Below are positions 25,268-33,407 of a DNA stretch of 41,342 nucleotides, piece after piece (the first letter of the stretch is position 1; each line of letters starts with the position of its first letter). The stretch comes from Comamonas sp. lk (GTDB lineage: Bacteria > Pseudomonadota > Gammaproteobacteria > Burkholderiales > Burkholderiaceae_C), in assembly GCA_945869165.1 (NCBI GenBank), contig CAMBNY010000019.1, forward strand, positions 1 to 41,342. Reading direction: 5' to 3'. A model generated the notes under the pieces. The model saw only the letters and a list, made by a program, of their open reading frames with translations. It did no database searches and was not told the DNA's origin. Both the position numbers and the translations under genes were made by a program.

Positions 25268-27082
25268 TCAATCGGTTTCAAAACGTTTTTCTCGGTCATA
25301 GGGAAAAACGTCGTGTACATAGCCTTGGGCGATACGGTCCTTGTGGCCTTGCCAAAAGTCCGCGTCCAGCAAGTCAGCATGGTGCTCCATAAACACTTTG
25401 CGCACGGCCGGGTTGCCCAGCAAAAACGGCGTAAAAGTTTCCGGGAAGACGTCTTTGGGGCCTACGCTGTACCAGGTCTCGCCAGACATTTCATCCTCTT
25501 CGTTGCGCGGCGCGGGCACACGGCGGAAATTGCAATCGGTGATGTACTCGATTTCGTCGTAGTCATAAAACACCACCTTGCCGTGGCGCGTGATGCCGAA
25601 GTTTTTCCACAACATATCACCGGGGAAAATATTGGCCGCTACCAGGTCTTTGATGGCGTTGCCGTACTCCACCACGCCGCGCGCAATCTGCCCGCGTGCG
25701 CGCTCAGCGTTGGGCGAGGTATTGGACGCATCAGCACCACCTGCATCAAAGGCTTCTTGCAAATAGATGTTGAGCGGAATCATGCGTCGCTCGATGTACA
25801 CATGCTTGATGATGACTTCTTGCGTGCCATCGCTGCGAGTATTTATCTGCAGTTGGCTGGGCGCGAATTTCTCGATCTCGGCCAGCAACTCCAGCTCAAA
25901 ACGATCCAAGGGAAAACCCACGCCGCTGTATTCCAGCGTATCGGCCATGCGCCCCACGCGGTCGTGTTGCTTGACCAGCAAATACTTGCCTTTGATTTGC
26001 TCGCGCGAGGTGTCTTTGGGCGGCGGATAAAAGTCTTTAATAACTTTGAACACATAGGGAAAGCTGGGCTGGTCAAACACCAGCATCACCATACCTTTGA
26101 TGCCAGGCGCGATGCGGAACTTGTCGGTGGAGTGGCGCAGATGGTGCAAAAAGTCGCGGTAAAAAAGTGTCTTGCCTTGCTTGGCCAGGCCCAAGGCGTT
26201 GTAGATTTCGTTGCGTGGTTTGCGCGGCATTAAGCTACGCAAAAATTGTACGTAGGCCGATGGCACTTCCATGTCCACCATGAAGTAAGCGCGCGCAAAG
26301 CTAAATAGCATCAACAAATCGTCTTCGCCAAACAAAGCCGCGTCGATGCGCAGCAGCCCGGTTTTACCATGCAACACCGGCAGCGCAAAACCCAGCTCCT
26401 GAAAACCATTGATCAGCTTGCCGACGATATAGCAACCCTTGTTACGAAAGAACAAGCCGGTCAGCACCTGCACCTGAAAATTAGCGCGCAATGCAAAGTC
26501 GCCCAGTTGCTCGCGCATCACTTGCGCTACCAGTGCCGTGTCGCGCTCCAGGTCTTCAAAGCCTAAGCGCAAGTCGAAGTCCTGCACCATGCGCAGCGCC
26601 GTGGCCTGCATGGTTTCGCGTGTCGGGTAATAAGCGCGGTAGGTGGGTCGCGCATCCGCTTCGCTGTTTTGTATGTATTCGGTGCTGACCGCAGGGCGTA
26701 CAAAAATAAAGTCGTTCTGAAAATAACTGCGGTGCAAAATTTTCGTGGTGACCGAGTTAAAAAACGTTTCGGCCAACTCGGGTTGGTGGTGGTCCACCAG
26801 CAGGCCGATATAGAGCAGCTTCACTTGCTGCCAGACCTCCATGGGCTGATCACCGGCTTTGAATTCACGTTCCAGGCGGTTGGAGCATTCCAACACACGC
26901 AAGTCATAAAACTCGATGCGCTCGCGCTGCGCGCGCTGCTGGCCATGCCAGTCCGCAGTTTCAAATCGGTGTTTGGCGCGCGCGGATTCGGTGCGGAACA
27001 AGCGGTAGTGGCGGTTAAAGCCGTCCATCATCGCCTTGGCGATGTCAAAGGCCAGTGGCGAGTCCAGGCGAGTGGGAAACAT
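25268..27082 (-). CDS. aceK: Isocitrate dehydrogenase kinase/phosphatase AceK
   Basis: AceK switches isocitrate dehydrogenase off by phosphorylation and on by dephosphorylation, and so sends isocitrate to the glyoxylate shunt when acetyl-CoA is the carbon source. The 604-residue length is normal. The N-terminal regulatory half precedes a kinase-like half with the ATP loop in [12 protein letters not shown] (about residue 324-335), [13 protein letters not shown] with the ATP lysine, and [28 protein letters not shown] (split) with the catalytic aspartates. It starts 12 bp after the carbonic anhydrase gene on the same strand. No aceA or aceB gene is in the window. Confidence 0.96.
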   Translation of the reverse strand: MFPTRLDSPLAFDIAKAMMDGFNRHYRLFRTESARAKHRFETADWHGQQRAQRERIEFYDLRVLECSNRLEREFKAGDQPMEVWQQVKLLYIGLLVDHHQPELAETFFNSVTTKILHRSYFQNDFIFVRPAVSTEYIQNSEADARPTYRAYYPTRETMQATALRMVQDFDLRLGFEDLERDTALVAQVMREQLGDFALRANFQVQVLTGLFFRNKGCYIVGKLINGFQELGFALPVLHGKTGLLRIDAALFGEDDLLMLFSFARAYFMVDMEVPSAYVQFLRSLMPRKPRNEIYNALGLAKQGKTLFYRDFLHHLRHSTDKFRIAPGIKGMVMLVFDQPSFPYVFKVIKDFYPPPKDTSREQIKGKYLLVKQHDRVGRMADTLEYSGVGFPLDRFELELLAEIEKFAPSQLQINTRSDGTQEVIIKHVYIERRMIPLNIYLQEAFDAGGADASNTSPNAERARGQIARGVVEYGNAIKDLVAANIFPGDMLWKNFGITRHGKVVFYDYDEIEYITDCNFRRVPAPRNEEDEMSGETWYSVGPKDVFPETFTPFLLGNPAVRKVFMEHHADLLDADFWQGHKDRIAQGYVHDVFPYDREKRFETD

Positions 27083-27094
27083 GGCAGGGTCTGA

Positions 27095-27748
27095 TTAACG
27101 CGGCGCGGCAGCGATGGCGGCAATCGCGGCGCGGTAGATTGCGGCAATATCGTCTTTGCCGCCCAGATGCATTTGCAAATCTTTGAGCAAACCGTCGTGC
27201 AAGCCATAGACGCAGGCGTGTAGCGTCACCTCCTGGTCGCGCGCCCAGGCGTCTTGCAACACCGTACTTTGGGCCACGTTGAGCACTTGTTCCACCGCGT
27301 TGAGTTCGCACAAGATATTGGCGCGCGCCGACTCGGGCGCAGTATCGATCAATGCTTGATGCCGGTCACGCACGTCCTGGATATGGCGTAGCCAGTTGTC
27401 CGCTAGGCCAATGCGCGCTCCTTCTAGCGCCGCCTGCACGCCCGAGCAGCCATAGTGGCCGACCAACAAAATATCGCGCACCTTCAAACGCTCCACCGCA
27501 AACTGGATGGTGGACAAGGCATTCAAATCCGAATGCACCACCACGTTGGCCACGTTGCGGTGGACAAAAATCTCACCCGGCGCCAGGCCAATGATCTGGT
27601 TGGCAGGCACGCGGCTGTCCGAGCAGCCGATCCACATATAGCGCGGCTTTTGCTGCGCCGTGAGGCCAGTGAAAAAGCCTGGTTGTTTGCGTTCCATTTC
27701 AGCTGCCCAGGTGCGGTTACGGGCAAATAAATCATTTAACTGGGTCAT
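27095..27748 (-). CDS. can: Beta-class carbonic anhydrase
   Basis: The enzyme interconverts CO2 and bicarbonate. The 217-residue product shows the zinc ligands and catalytic pair of the beta class: MWIGCSDSRVP with Cys42 and Asp44, then LVGHYGCSGV with His98 and Cys101; GLAPGEIFVHRNVANVV lies between. Length matches the E. coli Can enzyme. It sits between isovaleryl-CoA dehydrogenase and aceK. A supply of bicarbonate for methylcrotonyl-CoA carboxylase in leucine breakdown would explain the placement, but that is inference. It has no signal peptide. Confidence 0.96.
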   Translation of the reverse strand: MTQLNDLFARNRTWAAEMERKQPGFFTGLTAQQKPRYMWIGCSDSRVPANQIIGLAPGEIFVHRNVANVVVHSDLNALSTIQFAVERLKVRDILLVGHYGCSGVQAALEGARIGLADNWLRHIQDVRDRHQALIDTAPESARANILCELNAVEQVLNVAQSTVLQDAWARDQEVTLHACVYGLHDGLLKDLQMHLGGKDDIAAIYRAAIAAIAAAPR

Positions 27749-27774
27749 ACAAGTTCAGCTTTGCGCAACAAGGT

Positions 27775-28953
27775 TTAGGCGGTCTCGGAAAACAATTCAC
27801 GGCCGATGAGCATACGGCGAATCTCGCTGGTGCCGGCACCGATTTCATAAAGCTTGGCATCGCGCCACAAACGGCCCAGCGGGTAGTCGTTGATATAGCC
27901 ATTGCCGCCAAATATCTGCACGCCCTCGCCGGCCATCCAGGTGGCTTTTTCGGCGGTCCACAAAATCACGCTGGCGCAGTCTTTGCGCACGCGGCGCACA
28001 TGCTCGGTGCCCAGCGAATCCAAGTTTTTTGCCACCATATACGCAAACGAGCGACCTGCTTGCAGCACGGTGTACATATCGGCCACCTTGCCCTGAATGA
28101 GCTGGAACTCGCCAATGCTTTGCCCAAACTGCTTGCGCTCGTGGATATAGGGCATGACGTTGTCCATTACCGCTTGCATGATGCCCAAAGGCCCGCCGCT
28201 CAGTACCGCGCGCTCATAGTCCAGGCCGCTCATCAGCACCTTGGCACCGTTGTTAATGCCGCCCAACACGTTGGCCAGCGGCACTTCCACGTTGTTGAAT
28301 ACCAGCTCGCCAGTGTGGCTGCCGCGCATGCCCAGCTTGTCCAGCTTTTGCGCCACCGAGAATCCCGGCATGCCTTTTTCAATCAAAAACGCCGTCACGC
28401 CACGCGCGCCTAACTCGGGGTCGGTTTTGGCATAGACCACTAAGGTGTCGGCATCCGGGCCGTTGGTAATCCACATCTTTGTGCCGTTCAAAACAAAGTA
28501 CCCGCCCTTGTCTTGCGCGCGCAGCTTCATGGACAACACATCGCTGCCTGCGCCGGGCTCGCTCATGGCCAGGGCGCCCACGTGTTCACCGCTGATCAGC
28601 TTGGGCAGGTAGCGCTGACGCTGCTCCGGCGTGCCATTGCGGCGAATTTGGTTGACGCACAAATTGCTGTGCGCGCCATACGACAAACCCACCGACGCAC
28701 TGGCGCGCGAGATTTCTTCCATGGCCACCATGTGGGCCAGATAGCCCATGGCAGCGCCACCATATTCTTCTTCCACCGTAATACCCAGCACGCCCAGATC
28801 GCCCATCTTGCGCCACAAGTCCATGGGGAACTGGTCGTCGCGGTCGATAGCGGCGGCACGCGGTGCGATTTCGGCTTGCGCAAAAGCATGCACCGCTTCG
28901 CGCAGCGCATCCACGTCTTCGCCTAGTTGAAAGTCCAGCCCTGGTAATGTCAC
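27775..28953 (-). CDS. liuA: Isovaleryl-CoA dehydrogenase (LiuA/Ivd)
   Basis: An FAD enzyme of leucine breakdown that turns isovaleryl-CoA into 3-methylcrotonyl-CoA. The 392-residue product has the acyl-CoA dehydrogenase marks [18 protein letters not shown] (about residues 127-144), [15 protein letters not shown] and [19 protein letters not shown]. The catalytic base is in [19 protein letters not shown] (Glu247), the helix-G position special to isovaleryl-CoA and long-chain enzymes. At the usual C-terminal position the residue is glycine (YEIGAGTSE), which supports the assignment. The start is GTG at 28953 with AAGGG about 8 nt upstream. It lies 24 bp after the thioesterase gene. Confidence 0.94.
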   Translation of the reverse strand: MTLPGLDFQLGEDVDALREAVHAFAQAEIAPRAAAIDRDDQFPMDLWRKMGDLGVLGITVEEEYGGAAMGYLAHMVAMEEISRASASVGLSYGAHSNLCVNQIRRNGTPEQRQRYLPKLISGEHVGALAMSEPGAGSDVLSMKLRAQDKGGYFVLNGTKMWITNGPDADTLVVYAKTDPELGARGVTAFLIEKGMPGFSVAQKLDKLGMRGSHTGELVFNNVEVPLANVLGGINNGAKVLMSGLDYERAVLSGGPLGIMQAVMDNVMPYIHERKQFGQSIGEFQLIQGKVADMYTVLQAGRSFAYMVAKNLDSLGTEHVRRVRKDCASVILWTAEKATWMAGEGVQIFGGNGYINDYPLGRLWRDAKLYEIGAGTSEIRRMLIGRELFSETA

Positions 28954-28977
28954 TTTTTATCCCTTAAGAAAAATACT

Positions 28978-29436
28978 TCAGCTGCTTGCAGGCACCGTGG
29001 TCAGGGTTTGCTGCATCAAGGCACACGGGCTGCTGCGTCCTTGCGCATCCACATGTAGCACCTCTACCGCAGCCACCGTCACCCGCTTACCGGCGCGCAC
29101 TACTGTACCGGTAGCACGCAACTCCCCATCTTTAAAAGCCGCCAGAAAATTGATTTTGTATTCCACCGTGGTGACCTCAAGTCCTTCGGGGGCAAGCGTC
29201 AAAGCGGCATAACCACCAGCGATGTCGGCCAGCATGCCACTGGCGCCGCCGTGAAAGCCGCCTTGCTGCTGCGTTACCTTATCGGAGTAAGGCAGGGCCA
29301 GCTCCACACATCCGGGCTCGGCGCGCAGCAGGCGCACGCCCATGGCCTGCGACATGCCCTGACGCGCCAGGCTGTTGGCAATGCGCTCCCACAGCGCAGG
29401 ATAGGGCACGACCTGGGGAGCGGTATCAGCGGACAT
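28978..29436 (-). CDS. PaaI-type hotdog thioesterase
   Basis: The 152-residue product is a hotdog-fold acyl-CoA thioesterase: GGFHGGASGMLADIAGGYAAL (residues about 58-78, with the glycine-rich active helix) followed by EYKINFLAAF and the strand pair GTVVRAGKRVTVAAVEV. It would release free acids from CoA thioesters and may recycle CoA in the leucine pathway. The ATG at 29436 is preferred over a TTG two codons earlier. The beginning overlaps the MerR stop region by 11 bp, so the two genes are coupled. Confidence 0.88.
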   Translation of the reverse strand: MSADTAPQVVPYPALWERIANSLARQGMSQAMGVRLLRAEPGCVELALPYSDKVTQQQGGFHGGASGMLADIAGGYAALTLAPEGLEVTTVEYKINFLAAFKDGELRATGTVVRAGKRVTVAAVEVLHVDAQGRSSPCALMQQTLTTVPASS

Positions 29437-29863
29437 GCGCAACCTGGGCTTTGGGTTTTTTGTTTTTAGGCGCGCTAGCGGCCACTTTACCCAGCAGGGT
29501 GCGGGCTTCGCGCTGATGCACTTTGATCTCGTCTAAATTAGCCTGCAAATCGGCCATCTGGTCTTCGATACGGCTGCGGTGTACGTCCAGCACCTCCAAA
29601 AACTTGGTCAGCTGCATGCCGGTGTCGCGCGGGCTTTCGTAGGTGTCGATGATGTCCTTGGCCTCGGTCAGGCTCAGGCCCAGGCGTTTCGCGCGCAAGG
29701 TGAGCTTGAGGCGGGTGCGATCGCGCACGCTATAGACCCGGTTGCGCCCGCCCGGGCCAGTCCGCTCGGGTTGCAACAAGCCCAGGTCTTCGTAAAAACG
29801 AATAGCCCGGGTGGTCAGGTCAAACTCTTTCGACAGGTCGCTGATACTGAAGGTACTGCTCAT
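29426..29863 (-). CDS. liuR: MerR-family regulator (LiuR-like)
   Basis: LiuR proteins repress branched-chain amino acid (leucine/isovalerate) degradation genes in many proteobacteria. The 145-residue product has the MerR winged helix: TFSISDLSKEFDLTTRAIRFYEDLGLL (split; residues about 4-30), then RNRVYSVRDRTRLKLTLRAKRLG, a long dimerisation helix (residues 85-120) and a lysine-rich tail. The start at 29863 gives the normal N-terminus. Placement as first gene of a run that includes liuA, and opposite a gene with a 22-bp palindrome in the gap, supports the name. Effector binding has not been shown here. Confidence 0.85.
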   Translation of the reverse strand: MSSTFSISDLSKEFDLTTRAIRFYEDLGLLQPERTGPGGRNRVYSVRDRTRLKLTLRAKRLGLSLTEAKDIIDTYESPRDTGMQLTKFLEVLDVHRSRIEDQMADLQANLDEIKVHQREARTLLGKVAASAPKNKKPKAQVAHVR

Positions 29864-29944
29864 AGTCGGTGGCAAAAAGCTGGCGAGGTGCAAGATACAA
29901 ACCCATGCGACACAGGCCAAGGGCCTTACTGTCTAGAATCAAGG

Positions 29945-29966
29945 TTGACGTTTACGTAAACGTCAA
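29945..29966. promoter_or_regulatory. 22-bp perfect palindrome, presumed LiuR operator
   Basis: The left half TTGACGTTTAC (29945-29955) and right half GTAAACGTCAA (29956-29966) are exact reverse complements. It lies in the gap between the MerR-type regulator and the MBL-fold gene. Operators of LiuR-type MerR regulators are reported as palindromes with ACGT centres of this kind; I rely on memory for that. It also contains the TTGACG -35 element of the plus-strand promoter described separately. Confidence 0.8.
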
Positions 29967-29973
29967 TTATGAA
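29945..29973 (+). promoter_or_regulatory. Promoter of the MBL-fold gene embedded in the palindrome
   Basis: TTGACG (29945-29950) and TATGAA (29968-29973) are 17 bp apart. The -10 overlaps the ATG at 29969, so transcription starting near 29980 would leave that ATG upstream of the RNA start. The next in-frame ATG at 29990 then becomes the likely start. The whole palindrome occupies the -35 element and spacer, where a MerR-type regulator acts. Confidence 0.5.
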
Positions 29974-29989
29974 CCATAAGCCGCCCGCC

Positions 29990-31060
29990 ATGAACGCCCT
30001 CGAATCCCACTTGCACTATCCCCTGGGCAACGCCCTACCGGCGCCGGGGGGCAGCATCGAGGTGGCGCCCGGTATTTTGTGGCTACGCATGGTGCTGCCC
30101 TTTGCGCTAGACCATATCAACCTATGGCTGTTGCGCGATTGCATGGAAGGTGAAAACGGCCCGGTAGAGGGCTGGAGCGTGGTGGACTGCTGCATCCACC
30201 GCGATGAAGCCAAGGCCCAATGGGAACAAATATTTAGTAATGAGTTACAAGGCTTGCCGATCCTGCGCGTGATCTGCACCCATATGCACCCGGACCACAT
30301 CGGCCTTGCCCATTGGCTGTGCGAGCGTTGGAAGGTGGACTTGTGGATCAGCGCTGCCGACTACCATGTGGCGCGTTTTGCCTGCATGGGCGCCAACGGC
30401 TTTGGCGGCGAGCGCTCAGCGGCTTATTTCGCGGCCCACGGCATGAACGACGAAGGCTCGGTAGAACAAGTGCGTGCGCGCACCAACTATTTTCCTAACC
30501 TGGTGCCCTCCATCCCTGACAGCTACCACCGCCTGATGGACGGCACCGTGCTGGACATTGGCGGGCGCAACTGGCGCTGCATCAGCGGCTACGGCCACGC
30601 GCCTGAACATATTGCGCTGTACTGCGATGACTTGCAGGTGCTGATCGGCGGCGACATGATGCTGCCACGTATTTCCACCAACGTCAGCGTCTACGAGCAA
30701 GAGCCCGAGGCCGATGCGCTCAAGCTGTTTTTGGACTCGATCGACAAGTTCAAACCCCTGCCGGTGGATACCTTAACGCTACCGTCGCATGGCAAGCCTT
30801 TTACTGGCTTGCATATGCGCATTGAGCAATTGCACTCCCACCACCGCGATCGCTTGGCTGAAGTGATGCAAGCCTGCGCCGCCGGTCCGCAAAGCGCGCG
30901 CGATGTGGTGCCCGTGCTGTTCACCCGGGCCCTAGATTTGCACCAAATGACCTTTGCCATGGGCGAGGCGGTAGCCCATTTGCATATGCTGTGGTTCCAG
31001 AAAAAACTGCGCCGCAGCCTGGGCGCCGATGGCGTCTACCGCTTTAGCTTGCCAGCCTAA
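29990..31060 (+). CDS. MBL-fold metallohydrolase
   Basis: The 356-residue product has the metallo-beta-lactamase fold: CTHMHPDHIGLAHWL (about residues 103-117) is the metal-binding HxHxDH-type motif, ISGYGHAPEHIALY gives the next histidine, LIGGDMMLP the metal aspartate and LPSHGKPFTGLH the final histidine. A C-terminal helical region (LHSHHRDRL, FTRALDLHQMTFAMGEAVAHLHMLW) is typical of the thioesterase/hydrolase-type members in acyl-CoA pathways. The substrate is unknown. I use ATG 29990 rather than 29969 because of the promoter position; the 7 extra residues look unfamiliar. It converges on the ygjP-like gene with an 8-bp gap. Confidence 0.85.
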   Translation: MNALESHLHYPLGNALPAPGGSIEVAPGILWLRMVLPFALDHINLWLLRDCMEGENGPVEGWSVVDCCIHRDEAKAQWEQIFSNELQGLPILRVICTHMHPDHIGLAHWLCERWKVDLWISAADYHVARFACMGANGFGGERSAAYFAAHGMNDEGSVEQVRARTNYFPNLVPSIPDSYHRLMDGTVLDIGGRNWRCISGYGHAPEHIALYCDDLQVLIGGDMMLPRISTNVSVYEQEPEADALKLFLDSIDKFKPLPVDTLTLPSHGKPFTGLHMRIEQLHSHHRDRLAEVMQACAAGPQSARDVVPVLFTRALDLHQMTFAMGEAVAHLHMLWFQKKLRRSLGADGVYRFSLPA

Positions 31061-31068
31061 GGCGCTGC

Positions 31069-32052
31069 TTACCAAAGCGGCGCAGTCGGGTCTTTGAGCT
31101 GTTTGCGCCGCTGCGGGTAGTCGGGCATCACGCTACCCACCGTCTGCCAAAAGCGCGGGCTGTGGTTCATGACGCGCAAATGGCTCAGCTCATGCGCCAC
31201 CACATAGTCGATCACCGGCAATTCAAAATGCATCAAGCGCCAGTTCAGGCGGATAGAGCCGTCGCTCTTGGCGCTGCCCCAGCGCTTATCGGCATTGCTC
31301 AGCGACAAGCGTGTCCAGCGCACTTGCAATTGCGGCGCAAAGTGATTGAGCCGCTCTTCAAACAAGGCCTTGGCCTGGCGCATCAGCCAAGCCTGCGTGG
31401 CATCGCGAATTTGCGCCGCGCTAGCGTGCACAGGCAGCGCAATGCGCAACTCGCGCAGCAGTGGGCCGTCTTGCGCGCTTTGGGTCTCTGCCAAGGCTGC
31501 GCCCACGGCGCTAAAACTATGCGAGGGGTCTAGGCGCAAGCGCAGCAAGCCGCCCAGGTAAGGGAAAACCGCGCCATCGCACCAGTCGACACGGGTTTGC
31601 AGCAATTGCGTATGTCGCTCCCGGCTTTCGTGCAATTTGCGCACGATCCACTCGGCGCGCGCTTGCAATACCTGGTCGATTTCATTAAGCGAGGTCCAGC
31701 GTGGCGCACGCACACTGAGACCATCGGGCCCGATACTCATGCCGATGCTGCTGCGGCGCGCACGTGCGAGCGAAAACCCCACCTGCACGCCTTGCAAACG
31801 CAAACTGCGCGTGGCCTGCGGGTGGGCAAAACCAGTGTCTGTTGTCACAAGATGCGCCGAGGTACTTTGGCTACTTGCGTTGGAGTCCATTAACTCGGGG
31901 GATGTTACTTTGGGCCTTTTTACCTTCATCGCCTCTGGCGTTGCCGCACGGCGTGGCGCGCGCGCGGAAGGCTTGGGTTGTGCGGTTTTTGCCGGTGACA
32001 CAGTGCCTAGCGGCTCAAACAAATCCATGGTGTAACGCAGCAGCGGATGCAT
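31069..32052 (-). CDS. YgjP-like zinc metallopeptidase (DUF45)
   Basis: The 327-residue product ends with a SprT/YgjP-type peptidase domain (about residues 95-327): RWTRLSLSNADKRWGSAKSDGSIRLNWRLMHF (split), and the zinc motif VVAHELSHLRVMNHSPRFW, with two histidines and the catalytic glutamate. Its target is unknown; the family may act on proteins or on DNA-protein links. The first 90 residues are lysine/alanine/serine-rich and probably unstructured, and the start is uncertain (ATG 32052 or 32028). It is the last gene of the run corC-lnt-glyQ-glyS-gmhB-plsC-ygjP, 20 bp after plsC. Confidence 0.85.
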   Translation of the reverse strand: MHPLLRYTMDLFEPLGTVSPAKTAQPKPSARAPRRAATPEAMKVKRPKVTSPELMDSNASSQSTSAHLVTTDTGFAHPQATRSLRLQGVQVGFSLARARRSSIGMSIGPDGLSVRAPRWTSLNEIDQVLQARAEWIVRKLHESRERHTQLLQTRVDWCDGAVFPYLGGLLRLRLDPSHSFSAVGAALAETQSAQDGPLLRELRIALPVHASAAQIRDATQAWLMRQAKALFEERLNHFAPQLQVRWTRLSLSNADKRWGSAKSDGSIRLNWRLMHFELPVIDYVVAHELSHLRVMNHSPRFWQTVGSVMPDYPQRRKQLKDPTAPLW

Positions 32053-32072
32053 GGCGCAGGTGCTCTGGCGCG

Positions 32073-32816
32073 CTAGGGCTGGGGCGGGTAAGCGTCCGGG
32101 TCCAGACGGCGCATTTCGGCCTCTATCCAGGCCTCGACTTCGCGCATCATTTCCTCCGGGCTACGGCCTTCGCTGGCAATCGCCGGGCCTATGGATACAT
32201 CCACTAAGCCGGGGTATTTGATGAATGCTTTGCGCGGCCAAACGCGGGCCGAATTGACGGCGATGGGAAACACCGGCGCGCCGGTCTCAATAGCCAGCCG
32301 CGTACCGCCAGCTTTGTACACGCCCTTCTCGCCGCGCGGTATGCGCGTGCCCTCTGGAAACATGATGATCCAGACCCCACGGGCCAGCAATTCTTGGCCT
32401 TGCGACACCACCTTGTTAAAGGCCTGCGAGCGCTGGCTGCGGTCGATATGGATCATGTCCAAACGGCTCATGGCCCAGCCGAAAAACGGTACATAGAGCA
32501 ACTCTTTTTTAAACACAAAAGCCAGCGGATGCGGCATCAGCGAAGGCAGCAAAAAAGTCTCTAAGGTGGACTGGTGCTTTACCAGCAACACAGCGGCACT
32601 GTTTTCGCCGGTAGGCAAATGTTCCCAGCCGCTAACGCGCACCCGGATGCCCAAAATCACGCGCGCACCAGCAATGGCCGTACGCAACCAGGCGCGTGCC
32701 ATGGCCCATAGCGGATTGCCCCGGATAAAAATCGAGGCGCCCAAAATCGCAAACGCAAAAGGGACGACGGTCAGCATCATCCACAGCATGTGCAAGACCG
32801 AGCGAATGAAAGACAT
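32073..32816 (-). CDS. plsC: 1-acylglycerol-3-phosphate acyltransferase PlsC
   Basis: PlsC acylates lysophosphatidic acid at the inner membrane in phospholipid synthesis. The 247-residue product has an N-terminal hydrophobic helix (residues about 6-28), then LLVKHQSTLETFLLP, which reads as HX4E rather than the usual HX4D, then FVFKKELLYVPFFGW, the MFPEGTRIPRG motif and GAPVFPIAVNS. HX4E is seen in some betaproteobacterial members, so activity is still expected. ATG 32816 is used; the TTG further up gives a weak start. It lies 27 bp after gmhB. Confidence 0.88.
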   Translation of the reverse strand: MSFIRSVLHMLWMMLTVVPFAFAILGASIFIRGNPLWAMARAWLRTAIAGARVILGIRVRVSGWEHLPTGENSAAVLLVKHQSTLETFLLPSLMPHPLAFVFKKELLYVPFFGWAMSRLDMIHIDRSQRSQAFNKVVSQGQELLARGVWIIMFPEGTRIPRGEKGVYKAGGTRLAIETGAPVFPIAVNSARVWPRKAFIKYPGLVDVSIGPAIASEGRSPEEMMREVEAWIEAEMRRLDPDAYPPQP

Positions 32817-32843
32817 AAATGGGGTACGCAAATGAAAGGGGCG

Positions 32844-33392
32844 CTAGCTGCGCGCCACCAGGTAGTCCGCAAAGGCAGACAGGTCCGTATGCACCATGGT
32901 TTGCGGCGGAAAGTCGGCTGGCAGTGGCTGGCCGCGCCAGAGTGCGCCTTTGCCGGTTTGCACCACATGCGGCGTGCAGCCTGCGCCTATGGCGGCAATC
33001 ATGTCACGCGCCGTGTCGCCCACTGCGGGCATGGTGGCCAGGCCCATGCCATAGCGCTCGGCAATTTGCTCAAACAAACCGGAGGCGGGTTTGCGGCAGC
33101 GGCAATTTTCAGCTGGGCTGTGCGGGCAGTAAAACACCGCGTCGATGCGCCCACCCACGGCGGCCAACATGCTGTGCATTTTGGCGTGCATGGCATTGAG
33201 CGCCGCTACATCAAACAGCCCGCGCCCCAGGCCCGACTGGTTGCTGGCCACCACCACATGCCACCCGGCGTGGTTGATGCGCGCAATCGCCTCCAGCGCG
33301 CCGGGCAGCGGTATCCATTCGTCAGCGGACTTGATGTAGTCGTCGCTGTCCTCGTTAATGGTGCCGTCGCGGTCGAGGATACAGAGTTTCAT
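32844..33392 (-). CDS. gmhB: D-glycero-beta-D-manno-heptose 1,7-bisphosphate 7-phosphatase
   Basis: GmhB removes the C7 phosphate during synthesis of ADP-heptose for the lipopolysaccharide core. The 182-residue HAD phosphatase begins MKLCILDRDGTINED with nucleophile Asp7 and acid/base Asp9, and ASNQSGLGRG gives motif II. The structural zinc site CPHSPAENCRCRKP (Cys89, His91, Cys97, Cys99) is specific to this family. VGDTARDMIAA carries motif III/IV aspartates. It lies 15 bp after glyS on the same strand. Confidence 0.94.
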   Translation of the reverse strand: MKLCILDRDGTINEDSDDYIKSADEWIPLPGALEAIARINHAGWHVVVASNQSGLGRGLFDVAALNAMHAKMHSMLAAVGGRIDAVFYCPHSPAENCRCRKPASGLFEQIAERYGMGLATMPAVGDTARDMIAAIGAGCTPHVVQTGKGALWRGQPLPADFPPQTMVHTDLSAFADYLVARS

Positions 33393-33407
33393 GGTGCTAA
33401 AAAGAGT

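Noticed and set aside
24147..25301. A long plus-strand open frame (about 384 codons) opposite the thiolase gene.
   Set aside because: It is a GC-rich antisense frame with compositional sequence (many Ala, Gly, His) and no motif; the minus-strand thiolase is clear.
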